64,000 nucleotides of DNA, taken from the NCBI RefSeq assembly GCF_014646075.1, contig NZ_BMMT01000019.1:1-64000 (forward strand), in the 5' to 3' direction. Positions within the stretch are counted from its first letter, which is position 1; each line of letters begins with the position of its first letter. Source of the DNA: Saccharopolyspora thermophila. Its GTDB lineage: Bacteria; Actinomycetota; Actinomycetes; Mycobacteriales; Pseudonocardiaceae. Shown here one piece after another: positions 1-15,601 of this stretch. A program made the translations under genes and the position numbers. A model generated the notes under the pieces. That model did not search any database and was not told the origin of the DNA. It was given only the letters and a program-made list of their open reading frames with translations.

Positions 1-118
1 CACAGAACCACAGCTCCTCAAAAATCCGGGACTGCTCCAGGGAGAAAATCGCCGGATCCGTGTAGTACTGGCCCGGCAGCGTCGTCAGCAGGCTCTCCGT
101 CGGACCGGTCGTCGTCAT
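1..118 (-). CDS. Rieske oxygenase alpha subunit, glycine-betaine monooxygenase-like (N-terminal fragment)
   Basis: Only the first 39 codons lie in the window. The ATG is at 118-116 and is preceded by a GCGAGG ribosome site. The readable protein contains LLTTLPGQYYTDPAIFSLEQ and then a FEELWFC segment, the typical opening of GbcA/stachydrine-demethylase-type ring-hydroxylating oxygenases just before the Rieske centre. Family enzymes oxidatively remove a methyl group from glycine betaine, giving dimethylglycine and formaldehyde. The context agrees: dimethylglycine oxidase lies 64 bp upstream on the same strand, and a Rieske ferredoxin with its reductase is transcribed divergently. The Rieske and iron sites are outside the window, so the substrate is inferred from neighbours. 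Confidence 0.75.
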   Translation of the reverse strand, partial: MTTTGPTESLLTTLPGQYYTDPAIFSLEQSRIFEELWFC

Positions 119-181
119 AGCAACCTCGCTTCGGTAGGTTCGGGTGGTTCGGGAACGGGGACGGTTGGTAACCCGTCCGCT

Positions 182-2779
<2,598 letters not shown>

Positions 2780-2780
<1 letters not shown>

Positions 2781-3865
2781 CAGAGCACCACCACCGAGCG
2801 CAGCACCTCGCCGCGGTGCATGCGGTCGAAGGCGGCCTCGACGTCGTCCAGCGCGATCCGCTCGGTGACGAAGGCGTCGAGGTCGATGCGACCCTGCTGG
2901 TGCAGTTCGACCAGCACCGGGAAGTCGCGGCTGGGCAGGCAGTCGCCGTACCAGGAGGATTTGACCGCGCCGCCGCGGGAGAACACGTCGATCAGCGGCA
3001 GGTTCAGCTCCATGTCCGGGGTCGGCACCCCCACCAGCACCGCGGTTCCGGCCAGGTCGCGGGCGTAGAACGCCTGCCGGAACGTCTCCGGCCGGCCGAC
3101 CGCGTCGATCACGACGTCGGCGCCCACGCCGTCGGTGAGCGCCCGGATCGCCTCGACCGGGTCGGCGTGCCGAGCGTTGACGAGGTCGGTCGCCCCGAAC
3201 CTCTCGGCCCACTCGAGCTTGCGCGGGTCGACGTCGACGGCGATCACCCGCCGGGCACCGGCCAGGTCCGCGCCGGCGATCGCGGCGCTGCCCACCCCGC
3301 CGCAGCCGATCACCGCGACGGTGTCGCCGCGCTGCACCGGCGCGGTGTTGACCGCAGCCCCGATCCCGGCCATCACCCCGCAGCCGAGCAGCCCGACCAC
3401 CGCCGGGTCGGACTCGGGATCCACCTTGGTGCACTGCCCCGCGGCGACCAGCGTCTTCTCCGCGAACGCGCCGATGCCCAGGGCTGGGGACAGCGGCGTG
3501 CCGTCGGTCAGGGTCATCGGTTGCTCGGCGTTGCGGGTGTCGAAGCAGTACTGGGGGCGGCCCCGGCGGCAGGACCGGCACCGGCCGCACACCGCCCGCC
3601 AGTTGAGCACCACGAAGTCCCCGGGCTCGACGTCGGTGACGCCGGGGCCGACCGCCTCGACGACGCCGGCGGCCTCGTGCCCGAGCAGGTACGGGAACTC
3701 GTCGCCGATGCCGCCTTCCCGGTAGTGCAGGTCGGTGTGGCAGACCCCGCAGGCCTGCACGGCGACCAGCGCCTCCCCGGGACCGGGGTCCGGGACCAGG
3801 ATGTCGAGCACCTCCACGGGTGCGCCTGCCTTGCGTGAAACGACGCCTCGGACCTCGTGGTGCAC
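2780..3865 (-). CDS. mscR: S-(hydroxymethyl)mycothiol dehydrogenase (mycothiol-dependent formaldehyde dehydrogenase)
   Basis: This 361-residue zinc-dependent medium-chain dehydrogenase has exactly the family length when the GTG at 3865 is used. A GAGGAG ribosome site sits 8 bp before it; longer in-frame extensions give an unlikely N-terminus. Catalytic zinc residues are in CGVCHTDLH (about 39-47) and GHE, the structural zinc loop is [15 protein letters not shown], and the NAD motif is GCGGVG. The sequence agrees with actinobacterial MscR/FadH along its length. It oxidises the spontaneous formaldehyde-mycothiol adduct to the formyl adduct in the cytosol. As the first gene of the betaine operon, it would remove formaldehyde released by the two demethylating enzymes downstream. 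Confidence 0.93.
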
Positions 3866-3933
3866 GGGCAGCTCCTCTTCGCACGAGCGCGGGGGTATCG
3901 GGGGTGAGCGGACCAGAGCCGCGAACAGGTGGG

Positions 3934-4000
3934 TTGCGTAATGCACACCTCGTTGCCTGATGCGAGACAACACGATGAGGCCGGGCCCGGCCACTGTCAA
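3934..4000 (-). promoter_or_regulatory. Promoter of the mscR-dmgO operon with two direct-repeat operator half-sites
   Basis: On the minus strand TTGACA (4000-3995) is followed after 17 bp by CATCGT (3977-3972). Just downstream of the predicted start point lie two same-orientation copies of TTGC-N3-ATGC, at 3953-3963 and 3934-3944, 19 bp apart. Related TTGCGCAT arms appear at the divergent promoter, so one regulator may control both operons. The regulator gene is not identified in the window. Confidence 0.5.
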
Positions 4001-4117
4001 GGGGTTTCGGCGACACGCTCGGGGTTACCACCTGGTAGCCCGAACCCTCACCCGGAACCGCGTCGATTCCCGTGTGTCGCCCAGGAAAAACGTCTCGAAG
4101 ACGCCCCGCTCACACCC

Positions 4118-4182
4118 TTGACGACCATCCGTACGTCAGCGATCCTGTTGCGCATCACGGCCCATGTTCTCCTATGCGCAAC
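4118..4182 (+). promoter_or_regulatory. Promoter of the ferredoxin-reductase operon overlapping an inverted repeat
   Basis: TTGACG (4118-4123), a 17-bp spacer and GATCCT (4141-4146) form a plausible promoter. It abuts a perfect 9-bp inverted repeat, GTTGCGCAT (4147-4155) and ATGCGCAAC (4174-4182), with an 18-bp centre. The arms would cover the start point, as expected for a repressor site, and share the TTGC/ATGC core with the repeats before mscR. Confidence 0.5.
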
Positions 4183-4203
4183 AACTCGGGAAGGGAATCG
4201 CCC

Positions 4204-4551
4204 ATGATCGCCGTCTGCCGTGTCGAGGAGCTGCCCCCTGGGGAGTCGATCCGGTTCATCGCCGACGCGCCCATCGCCGTGTTCAACGCCGACGGCGAGT
4301 TCTACGCGATCGACGACACCTGCACGCACCAGGACGCCTCGCTGTCCGACGGGTTCCTGGAAGGCTGCTTCGTCGAGTGCCCGCTGCACGCGGCGTCCTT
4401 CGACCTGCGCACCGGCATGCCGACCTGCCTGCCCGCCAAGCGACCGGTGCGCACCCACCCGGTGACGGTCGAGGACGGTGTCGTGTACGTGCATGTGGCC
4501 GGGCAGGACCGCCAGCCGGAGTACGCGTGGGAACAGGAGGGCGTCGCGTGA
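4204..4551 (+). CDS. Rieske-type [2Fe-2S] ferredoxin
   Basis: This small soluble protein of 115 residues has the two Rieske ligand boxes, CTHQD and CPLHAASFD, separated by the usual 18 or so residues. It resembles BphF/NirD-type ferredoxins that carry electrons from a flavoprotein reductase to an oxygenase. The ATG at 4204 follows GGGAAGGGA; no extended domain is lost by choosing it over upstream frames. The stop overlaps the GTG of the reductase gene (GTGA), so the two are translationally coupled. It is divergent from the Rieske oxygenase/dmgO operon, which makes it the likely electron donor for betaine demethylation. Confidence 0.88.
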   Translation: MIAVCRVEELPPGESIRFIADAPIAVFNADGEFYAIDDTCTHQDASLSDGFLEGCFVECPLHAASFDLRTGMPTCLPAKRPVRTHPVTVEDGVVYVHVAGQDRQPEYAWEQEGVA

Positions 4552-5732
4552 GGACGATCGCGGTGGTCGGCACCTCCCTCGCCGGGTACTCGGCGGCGCA
4601 GCAGCTGCGCGCGCAGGGGTTCGAAGGCCGCCTGGTGATGGTCGGGGACGAGGTGCACCTCCCCTACGACCGGCCTCCGCTGTCGAAGGACTTCCTGCTC
4701 GGCAAGATCGACCAGGACGCCCTGGCGCTCGCCGACCAGTCCGACATCGACGAGCTCGCAGCCGAGTGGCGGACCGGCGACCCCGCGGTGCGCCTCCGGT
4801 GCTCCGACGCCTCGATCGAACTGCTCAGCGGCGAGCGGATCGGCGCCGACGGCGTCGTCATCGCCACCGGCGCCGCTCCCCGGACCCTCCCCGGGACCGA
4901 GGGCATCGCCGGGGTGCACGCCCTGCGCACACTGGAGGACGCCGCCCGGCTGCGCGACGAACTGGCCGGCGATCGCCGCGTCGTGGTCGTCGGAGCCGGT
5001 TTCATCGGCGCCGAGGTGGCCTCGTCGTGCGCCGCTCTCGGCCTCGACGTGACCTTGGTGGAGGCTGCTGAGCTGCCGCTGGTGCACGCGTTGGGGCTGC
5101 GCATGGCCGCGGCCTGTGTGGAACTGCATGGCGATCACGGGGTGCGGGTCCGGCTCGGCACCGGTGTCGAGCAGATCCGGTCGGGCTCCGACCGCGTGAC
5201 CGGCGTCCGCCTCACCAGCGGGGAGGAGTTGCCCGCCGACGTTGTGGTGGTCGGCATCGGCGTCAGCCCGAACACCGGGTGGCTGGCGGACTCGGGACTC
5301 ACCCTCGCGGACGGTGTCGGTTGCGACGCGGGCGGGGTCACCGAGTTGCCCAACGTCGTGGCGGTCGGTGATGTCGCACGGGTGCACCGACCGGATCTCG
5401 GCCGTTCCGTGCGCACCGAGCACTGGACGGCGGCCAGCAGCCAACCGCGTGCCGCGATCCGGAACCTGTTGGCCGGGCGCACCGTCGAGCACCACGACGA
5501 CGTTCCCTACTTCTGGTCCGATCAGTACGGCGTGCGGATCCAGTTCGCCGGAACCGTCCAGCCCGGCGACGAGGTCACCGTCGTGGACGGCGACGTTGCG
5601 GACCGCTGCTTCCTGGCGCACTACGAACGCGGGGGCCGGCTCGTGGGGGTCCTCGCGTTCAACCAGCCCCGGGCGTTCGGCCGGGCCCGACGACAGATCG
5701 CCAAGCCCGCCCTGGATGCGCCGCTGTCCTGA
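4548..5732 (+). CDS. FAD-dependent ferredoxin reductase (NAD(P)H)
   Basis: This 394-residue protein of the BphA4/putidaredoxin-reductase family starts at GTG 4548, 8 bp after AGGAGG and inside the end of the ferredoxin gene. It has a modified N-terminal FAD fold (VVGTSLAGYSAAQQL), the conserved YDRPPLSKDFL segment, the NAD(P)H fold VVVVGAGFIGAEVASS and the C-terminal FAD motif VVAVGDVA. The C-terminal domain carries the EHW segment typical of this family. It should reduce the Rieske ferredoxin encoded just upstream and complete a three-component oxygenase system with the oxygenase at the left window edge. Confidence 0.9.
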   Translation: MRTIAVVGTSLAGYSAAQQLRAQGFEGRLVMVGDEVHLPYDRPPLSKDFLLGKIDQDALALADQSDIDELAAEWRTGDPAVRLRCSDASIELLSGERIGADGVVIATGAAPRTLPGTEGIAGVHALRTLEDAARLRDELAGDRRVVVVGAGFIGAEVASSCAALGLDVTLVEAAELPLVHALGLRMAAACVELHGDHGVRVRLGTGVEQIRSGSDRVTGVRLTSGEELPADVVVVGIGVSPNTGWLADSGLTLADGVGCDAGGVTELPNVVAVGDVARVHRPDLGRSVRTEHWTAASSQPRAAIRNLLAGRTVEHHDDVPYFWSDQYGVRIQFAGTVQPGDEVTVVDGDVADRCFLAHYERGGRLVGVLAFNQPRAFGRARRQIAKPALDAPLS

Positions 5733-5799
5733 AAACCCCACCGCAACGCCCATCCCGGGTCCGGTTCCCCGCCCCGGTGCTCAGAACAGGTCAGAGGGC

Positions 5800-6333
5800 A
5801 CGCCCGCGTTCGTGGAGAACAGGCGCCTGGACGTGCTCGCGGTCAACCGGCTCGGCCACGCGATGTACGCGCCGATGTTCGAAGACTCGGGGCGCCCGGC
5901 CAACTTCGCCCGGTTCACATTCTTCAACCCGCGGTCGACCAGGTTCTATCGTGACTGGGACTGGGTGGCCAACACCACCGTGGCCATCCTGCGCACGTCG
6001 GCTGGTCGCGACCCCTACGACAAGGACCTGTCCGACCTCATCGGAGAACTCAGCACCCGCAGCGAGGAGTTCCGCACCCGCTGGGCCAGGCACAACGTCC
6101 GCCTGCACCAAACCGGGCTCAAGCACTTCCACCACCCCGTGGTCGGCGACCTTGCTCTGACGTTTGATGCGCTGGAGCTCGCCGCCGCCCCCGGCCTGCG
6201 GTTGATCGCCTACACCGCCGAGCCCGGATCCGCGTCGGAGGATGCGCTCAACCTCCTCGCCAGCTGGGCCGCGACCCTCGACCAAGGCGACCAGGACGAG
6301 GCCACCACCGACACGGACGCGCGCACCCGGTGA
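5800..6333 (+). pseudogene. 5'-truncated MmyB-like XRE-family regulator (ligand domain only)
   Basis: The frame reads like the C-terminal two thirds of MmyB-type transcription factors: TPAFVENRRLDVLAVNRLG, then RFYRDWDWVANTTVAILR, GELSTRSEEFRTRWA, FHHPVVGDLALTFDALEL and YTAEPGS. These proteins normally start with an HTH_31/XRE DNA-binding domain of 80 or so residues. None is readable here: the frame leaves the ferredoxin-reductase 3' region and enters the homology abruptly near 5800. A GTG at 5812 or an internal ATG could start a domain-only protein, but no good ribosome site is visible. It is most likely a decayed gene truncated by deletion of its 5' end. Confidence 0.65.
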
Positions 6334-6361
6334 CCGCGCACGCTGCGACGGTCCGGGGCCG

Positions 6362-6670
6362 CTAGTCCTCGCGGACGGGACGGGACGTCGACAGGCCCCA
6401 TCGGGATATCCCGTCGACGAACTCGCTGAAGGTGATGTGGCCGTCCCCGTCCTCGTCGAGCTGCTGCATGAGGTGTTCCACCGTCTGCTCGATCTCGCTG
6501 GCAGTCAGCACGGCGTCCGCCGCGTCGCCTCGTCGATCGAGTTCGTTCAACAGTCTCAGCAGCAGTGCCGTGATCTCGTTGCGGTCGAGCACGCCGTTGG
6601 CGTCGACGTCGGACGCCGCGAAGAACGTCCTGGGGTCGAATTCGTGCGTCGTCGCTTCCTCGTCTGCCAT
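6362..6670 (-). CDS. Small EF-hand calcium-binding protein
   Basis: The 102-residue acidic protein has two textbook EF-hand loops, DVDANGVLDRNE (about 22-33) and DEDGDGHITFSE (about 72-83), each with side-chain ligands at positions 1, 3, 5 and 12. There is no signal peptide or membrane segment, so it should be a cytosolic calmodulin-like calcium binder or buffer. The ATG at 6670 follows a GGAACCG-type weak site. It stands alone between the truncated regulator and a strong terminator. The target is unknown; similar small EF-hand proteins occur in actinobacteria without assigned roles. Confidence 0.85.
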   Translation of the reverse strand: MADEEATTHEFDPRTFFAASDVDANGVLDRNEITALLLRLLNELDRRGDAADAVLTASEIEQTVEHLMQQLDEDGDGHITFSEFVDGISRWGLSTSRPVRED

Positions 6671-6794
6671 TCCGGTTCCCTCGGTTGCGGTGATCGGTCG
6701 CCCCCATGATCCCAACGGGCCGGGTCTGGCGGATGCGTTCCGCGATGATTCGCCGACCACCGCCTCGGCAAACGGGGCCTTCCGGCCGACCAAG

Positions 6795-6838
6795 GCGGTT
6801 CGCGGGGTCCTTTTTCGCGGAAGGACCCCGCGAACCGC
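6795..6838 (-). terminator. Perfect 18-bp hairpin terminator after the carboxylase gene
   Basis: Arms 6795-6812 and 6821-6838 are perfectly complementary over 18 bp around an 8-nt loop. The hairpin begins 12 bp beyond the stop of the large carboxylase gene and has no U-tract, as is common for actinobacterial terminators. It separates that gene from the EF-hand gene downstream on the same strand. Confidence 0.8.
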
Positions 6839-6849
6839 GAGCTGTGGTA

Positions 6850-12345
<5,496 letters not shown>

Positions 12346-12617
12346 CGACAAGCCTCACAAGTCCGACAACAACGCGAAAAGGCGACGGCCCGCGTGCGGA
12401 ACGTCGCCGAACTCGCCCCCAACTCTGCCAGTTGCCGACGAGTCGCGTTAGGCGGAGCGAGACAGTCGTTCATGACCAAGATTTGTAGAGTGTCGCCAAT
12501 CCAGGTCGGCGACCTCGCGGAAGCCCCGGACGGTGCCCATGGTTGCGCCGACGCCGGGCGGTGGAACAATCAGCCTGACCAGGAAAGTCCCAGCTCGAAT
12601 GATCGGTTGGTCGAGCC

Positions 12618-14972
12618 ATGGTCGCAAAGCCGCCAGGCAACCTGCCCGCTGACACGTCGAGCTTCGTCGGCCGCACCCGCGAGGTCGCTTCGGCGGAGGA
12701 GCTGTTGTCGGGCACTCGGCTGCTGACCCTGACCGGTCCCGGTGGCGTGGGCAAGACGCGGCTGGCGCTGCGCATCGCCGCCGAAGTGCGCACGGCGTTC
12801 CGGGACGGCGCCTGGCTGGTCGAACTGGCGGCGCTGGAAGATCCCGACCTGCTGGTGCAGGCCGCCGCCACGACGCTGGGAATCCGCGACTGGTCGTCGC
12901 GGCCGACCCTGGACGTGCTGCTGGGCTACCTGGCCGACAAGCACATCCTGCTGGTCCTGGACAACTGCGAGCACCTGGTCGGCGCCTGCGCGGAGTTCGT
13001 GCAGGTGTCGCTCGGCGCGGCGCCCGGACTGCGGGTGCTGGCCACCAGCCGCGAGTCGCTGCGGATCCCGGGTGAACAGCTGATGGCCGTGCAGTCGCTG
13101 TCGCTGCCGGACCCCGACCACACGCTGCGGCCGGATGAGATCACCCGATACGAGGCGATCGACCTGCTCGACCAGCGAGCCTCGGCCGCGGCACCCGGGT
13201 TCTCCCTCACCGCCGACACCATCCCGCCCGCGGTGCGGCTCTGCCGGCGGCTGGACGGGATCCCGTTGGCCATCGAGCTCGCCGCCGTGCAGTTGCGGAC
13301 CATGCCGATCGAGCAGCTGCTCTCCGGCCTGGAGCAGCATTTCAGCCTGCTCACCAGCGAAAACAGCACCGCACTGCCCCGCCACCAAACCCTGCGGGAG
13401 ACCATCGACTGGAGCTTCGACCTCTGCTCACCCGACGAACGGCGGTTGTGGGCCCGCACCTCGGTGTTCGCCGGGGATTTTGACCTCGAGGCCGCCGAGA
13501 GCGTCTGCTCCGGCGACGGCATCTCCCCCGACGACGTCGTCGTCCTCGTGTCGGAGCTGGTGGAGAAGTCCATCCTGACCCGGTCCGACCCGCCGCACGG
13601 CCAACGCGCGCGGTACCACATCCTGGACACGCTTCGCCGGTACGGACTGGAGAAGCTCCGCGCCTGCGGCGAAGAGCAGCGGCTGCGGCAGCGGCACCGC
13701 GACTGGTACCGGAGCTTGGCCGAACGGGCCGCGGCGCAGTGGTTCGGCCCGGACCAGGCGCAGTGGGTCGCCCGCCTGCGCAGCGAGCACACCAACCTGC
13801 GGGCGGCCATCGAGTTCTGCCTCTCCGAGCGGACCAACGTCCAGGCCGGACTGCGTATTGCCGGATCGCTGTGGTGCTACTGGATGCCGTGCGGGGTCCT
13901 CGCGGAAGGGCGGCAGTGGATCGACCGCCTGCTCCAGTTGGACCCCGAGCCGACCAGCGCGTACGGCACAGTGCTGTGGGTCTACAGCTGGGCGGCCTCC
14001 CACCAGGGCGAACCGGACGCCGGCGAAACCCGCGCCGAGCAGTGCCGCAGGCTGGCCGAGCAGCTGGGCGACCCGCAGATGGGGGCGTATGCCCTGCAGG
14101 TGGCCGGGCTGGGCGCGATGAGCAGAGGTGACCTCGCGAGCGCGCGGTCGTTGTGCGCCGAGGCGTGGCGCCGCCACCGCGCCCTCGGTCATGTCGCCAG
14201 CCCCGCGGTCATGGCGCTGATGCAGCAGGGCTTCGTCGCGGCGCTGCAGGGCGACGTCGACCAGGCCGTCGCGTACGCCGAGGAATGCGTCAGCATCACC
14301 GGGGAACACGGTGAGGACTGGACCCGTTCGTGGGGGCTCGTGGTGCTCGGGCTCGCCCTGTGGCTCCGCGGCGACCACCGGGCGGCGATCCCGCCGCTGC
14401 GGGAGAGCATCGCCACCAAGCGCGGCCTCCACGACCTGTTCGGCCTCGGCATGGCGGTGGAGTTCCTCGCCTGGTCGCTGACCTGCACCGGCCGCCACAA
14501 GGACGCGGCCCGGCTGTTCGGGACCCTCGAGCGCATCTGGCCGTTGGTCGGCGTCCCTCTGATGGGAATCCAGCCGCTCGCCGAACTGCACCGGGAGAAC
14601 GAGGCGAAGACCCGGGCCGCGCTCGGCAAAGCGGCTTTCGACACCGCCTTCGGCGCGGTCGCGGGGTTGGACCCGTACCAGGCGCTCGACAGGGTGCTGG
14701 GCGACGAAGGCATTTCGGGGCAGGCCGCGCGGCGAAAGCCCTCGTCGAAGCGCGACGACCAGCGGTGGGCACCGCTGACCCGCCGGGAGCGGGACGTGGC
14801 CCTGCTGATCGCCGAGGGTTTGTCGAACCGGGACATCGCCGCCAGGCTGCTCATCGGGCAGCGCACCGTCGAGTCGCACGCGGAACGGATCCTGACCAAG
14901 CTCGGCGCGACCTCACGCGCCCAGGTCGCGGTCTGGGTCGTCGAACGGCAGGCCGCCCACCAGCCGGGCTGA
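12618..14972 (+). CDS. ATPase-domain LuxR-family transcriptional regulator (copy 1)
   Basis: The 784-residue protein has an NB-ARC/AAA-type ATPase near the N-terminus (Walker A GPGGVGKTR at about 41-49, Walker B LLVLDNCEHL), then a winged-helix segment, TPR-like helical repeats (about 380-690) and a C-terminal LuxR/GerE HTH (LTRRERDVALLIAEGLSNRDIA, then TVESHAERILTKLGA). Such proteins act as ATP-dependent, signal-sensing activators. It is about 45-50% identical by eye to the gene at 15.6 kb. The ATG at 12618 has no strong ribosome site. The effector and targets are unknown. Confidence 0.88.
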   Translation: MVAKPPGNLPADTSSFVGRTREVASAEELLSGTRLLTLTGPGGVGKTRLALRIAAEVRTAFRDGAWLVELAALEDPDLLVQAAATTLGIRDWSSRPTLDVLLGYLADKHILLVLDNCEHLVGACAEFVQVSLGAAPGLRVLATSRESLRIPGEQLMAVQSLSLPDPDHTLRPDEITRYEAIDLLDQRASAAAPGFSLTADTIPPAVRLCRRLDGIPLAIELAAVQLRTMPIEQLLSGLEQHFSLLTSENSTALPRHQTLRETIDWSFDLCSPDERRLWARTSVFAGDFDLEAAESVCSGDGISPDDVVVLVSELVEKSILTRSDPPHGQRARYHILDTLRRYGLEKLRACGEEQRLRQRHRDWYRSLAERAAAQWFGPDQAQWVARLRSEHTNLRAAIEFCLSERTNVQAGLRIAGSLWCYWMPCGVLAEGRQWIDRLLQLDPEPTSAYGTVLWVYSWAASHQGEPDAGETRAEQCRRLAEQLGDPQMGAYALQVAGLGAMSRGDLASARSLCAEAWRRHRALGHVASPAVMALMQQGFVAALQGDVDQAVAYAEECVSITGEHGEDWTRSWGLVVLGLALWLRGDHRAAIPPLRESIATKRGLHDLFGLGMAVEFLAWSLTCTGRHKDAARLFGTLERIWPLVGVPLMGIQPLAELHRENEAKTRAALGKAAFDTAFGAVAGLDPYQALDRVLGDEGISGQAARRKPSSKRDDQRWAPLTRRERDVALLIAEGLSNRDIAARLLIGQRTVESHAERILTKLGATSRAQVAVWVVERQAAHQPG

Positions 14973-15004
14973 CGGGCCCCACCGGCGCAGCGGCAGGGAG
15001 GACC

Positions 15005-15021
15005 GGGCCTGGCTCAGGCCC
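15005..15021. terminator. Short hairpin between convergent genes
   Basis: GGGCCTG (15005-15011) pairs perfectly with CAGGCCC (15015-15021) around a 3-nt loop. It spans the stop codon of the SnoaL-like gene and lies 33 bp after the stop of the first LuxR-type gene, so it may terminate transcription from both sides. Confidence 0.45.
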
Positions 15022-15499
15022 TCCTGGAGAGGCCCACGCCGGTTTGGGCGTCCTCCTCGCCGCGCATCTGGCGGAGCAGGGTCTCGTTGTCGTAGTAGAC
15101 GCGCTCGGCGACGAGCTTGCCCGCTTCGTCGTCGTCTCCGAAGAGGTAGAACGCGGCCACTTCCACCGAAACCGGTCGGCCCTGCGGCGCGACCCCGCAG
15201 TACTCGCCGCGGTGTGTCCCGGTGATCGTCACCTCACGCACGGACGTCCCGGGGGTGTCGTACGCGCCGGTGACGACGACCCGGAAGTCCGGGATGGCCG
15301 CCTCGATGAGCTGGTAGAAGTCCTGGACCCCCTGGAACCCGGGAAACCGGGTGCTCAGGGGGACGACGTCGTAGTACGCCCGCTCGTCGGTCAGAAAGGT
15401 CCCGTACACGCGCGCCCAGTCGTGCTCGTTCTCGCCGCGGATGTGCTCGTCGATCGTCCGGCGTTGGGCGACGATCCGCTCCTGGTCGGTCACGGTCAT
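15014..15499 (-). CDS. SnoaL-like / NTF2-fold protein (ester cyclase family)
   Basis: The 161-residue protein fits the SnoaL-like polyketide cyclase/ester cyclase group: an N-terminal helix (RRTIDEHIRGENEHDW), then FPGFQGVQDFYQLIEAAIPDFRV, a frequent signature of this family, and a central THRGEYCGVAPQGRPVSVE strand pair. The NTF2-like fold forms a pocket for small hydrophobic ligands; many members have no known reaction. It starts at ATG 15499 after GGGGAG and is divergent from the second LuxR-type regulator, which may control it. There is no polyketide synthase nearby, so a polyketide role is not supported. Confidence 0.72.
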   Translation of the reverse strand: MTVTDQERIVAQRRTIDEHIRGENEHDWARVYGTFLTDERAYYDVVPLSTRFPGFQGVQDFYQLIEAAIPDFRVVVTGAYDTPGTSVREVTITGTHRGEYCGVAPQGRPVSVEVAAFYLFGDDDEAGKLVAERVYYDNETLLRQMRGEEDAQTGVGLSRRA

Positions 15500-15588
15500 G
15501 ATGACTCCCCTCGGTTCAGCGTTGCACCGCCGGTCCGCATCAGCAACCGAACGGCCCGCGCGTCCGGGCCGCTCCGGCCGCCGCGTAC

Positions 15589-15601
15589 TAGGCTGGCGTT
15601 G
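15589..15601 (+). promoter_or_regulatory. Probable leaderless promoter of the second LuxR-type gene
   Basis: TAGGCT (15589-15594) fits an actinobacterial TANNNT -10 box and lies 6 bp before the GTG start at 15601. There is no clear ribosome site, so the transcript may start at the start codon itself. Confidence 0.4.
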
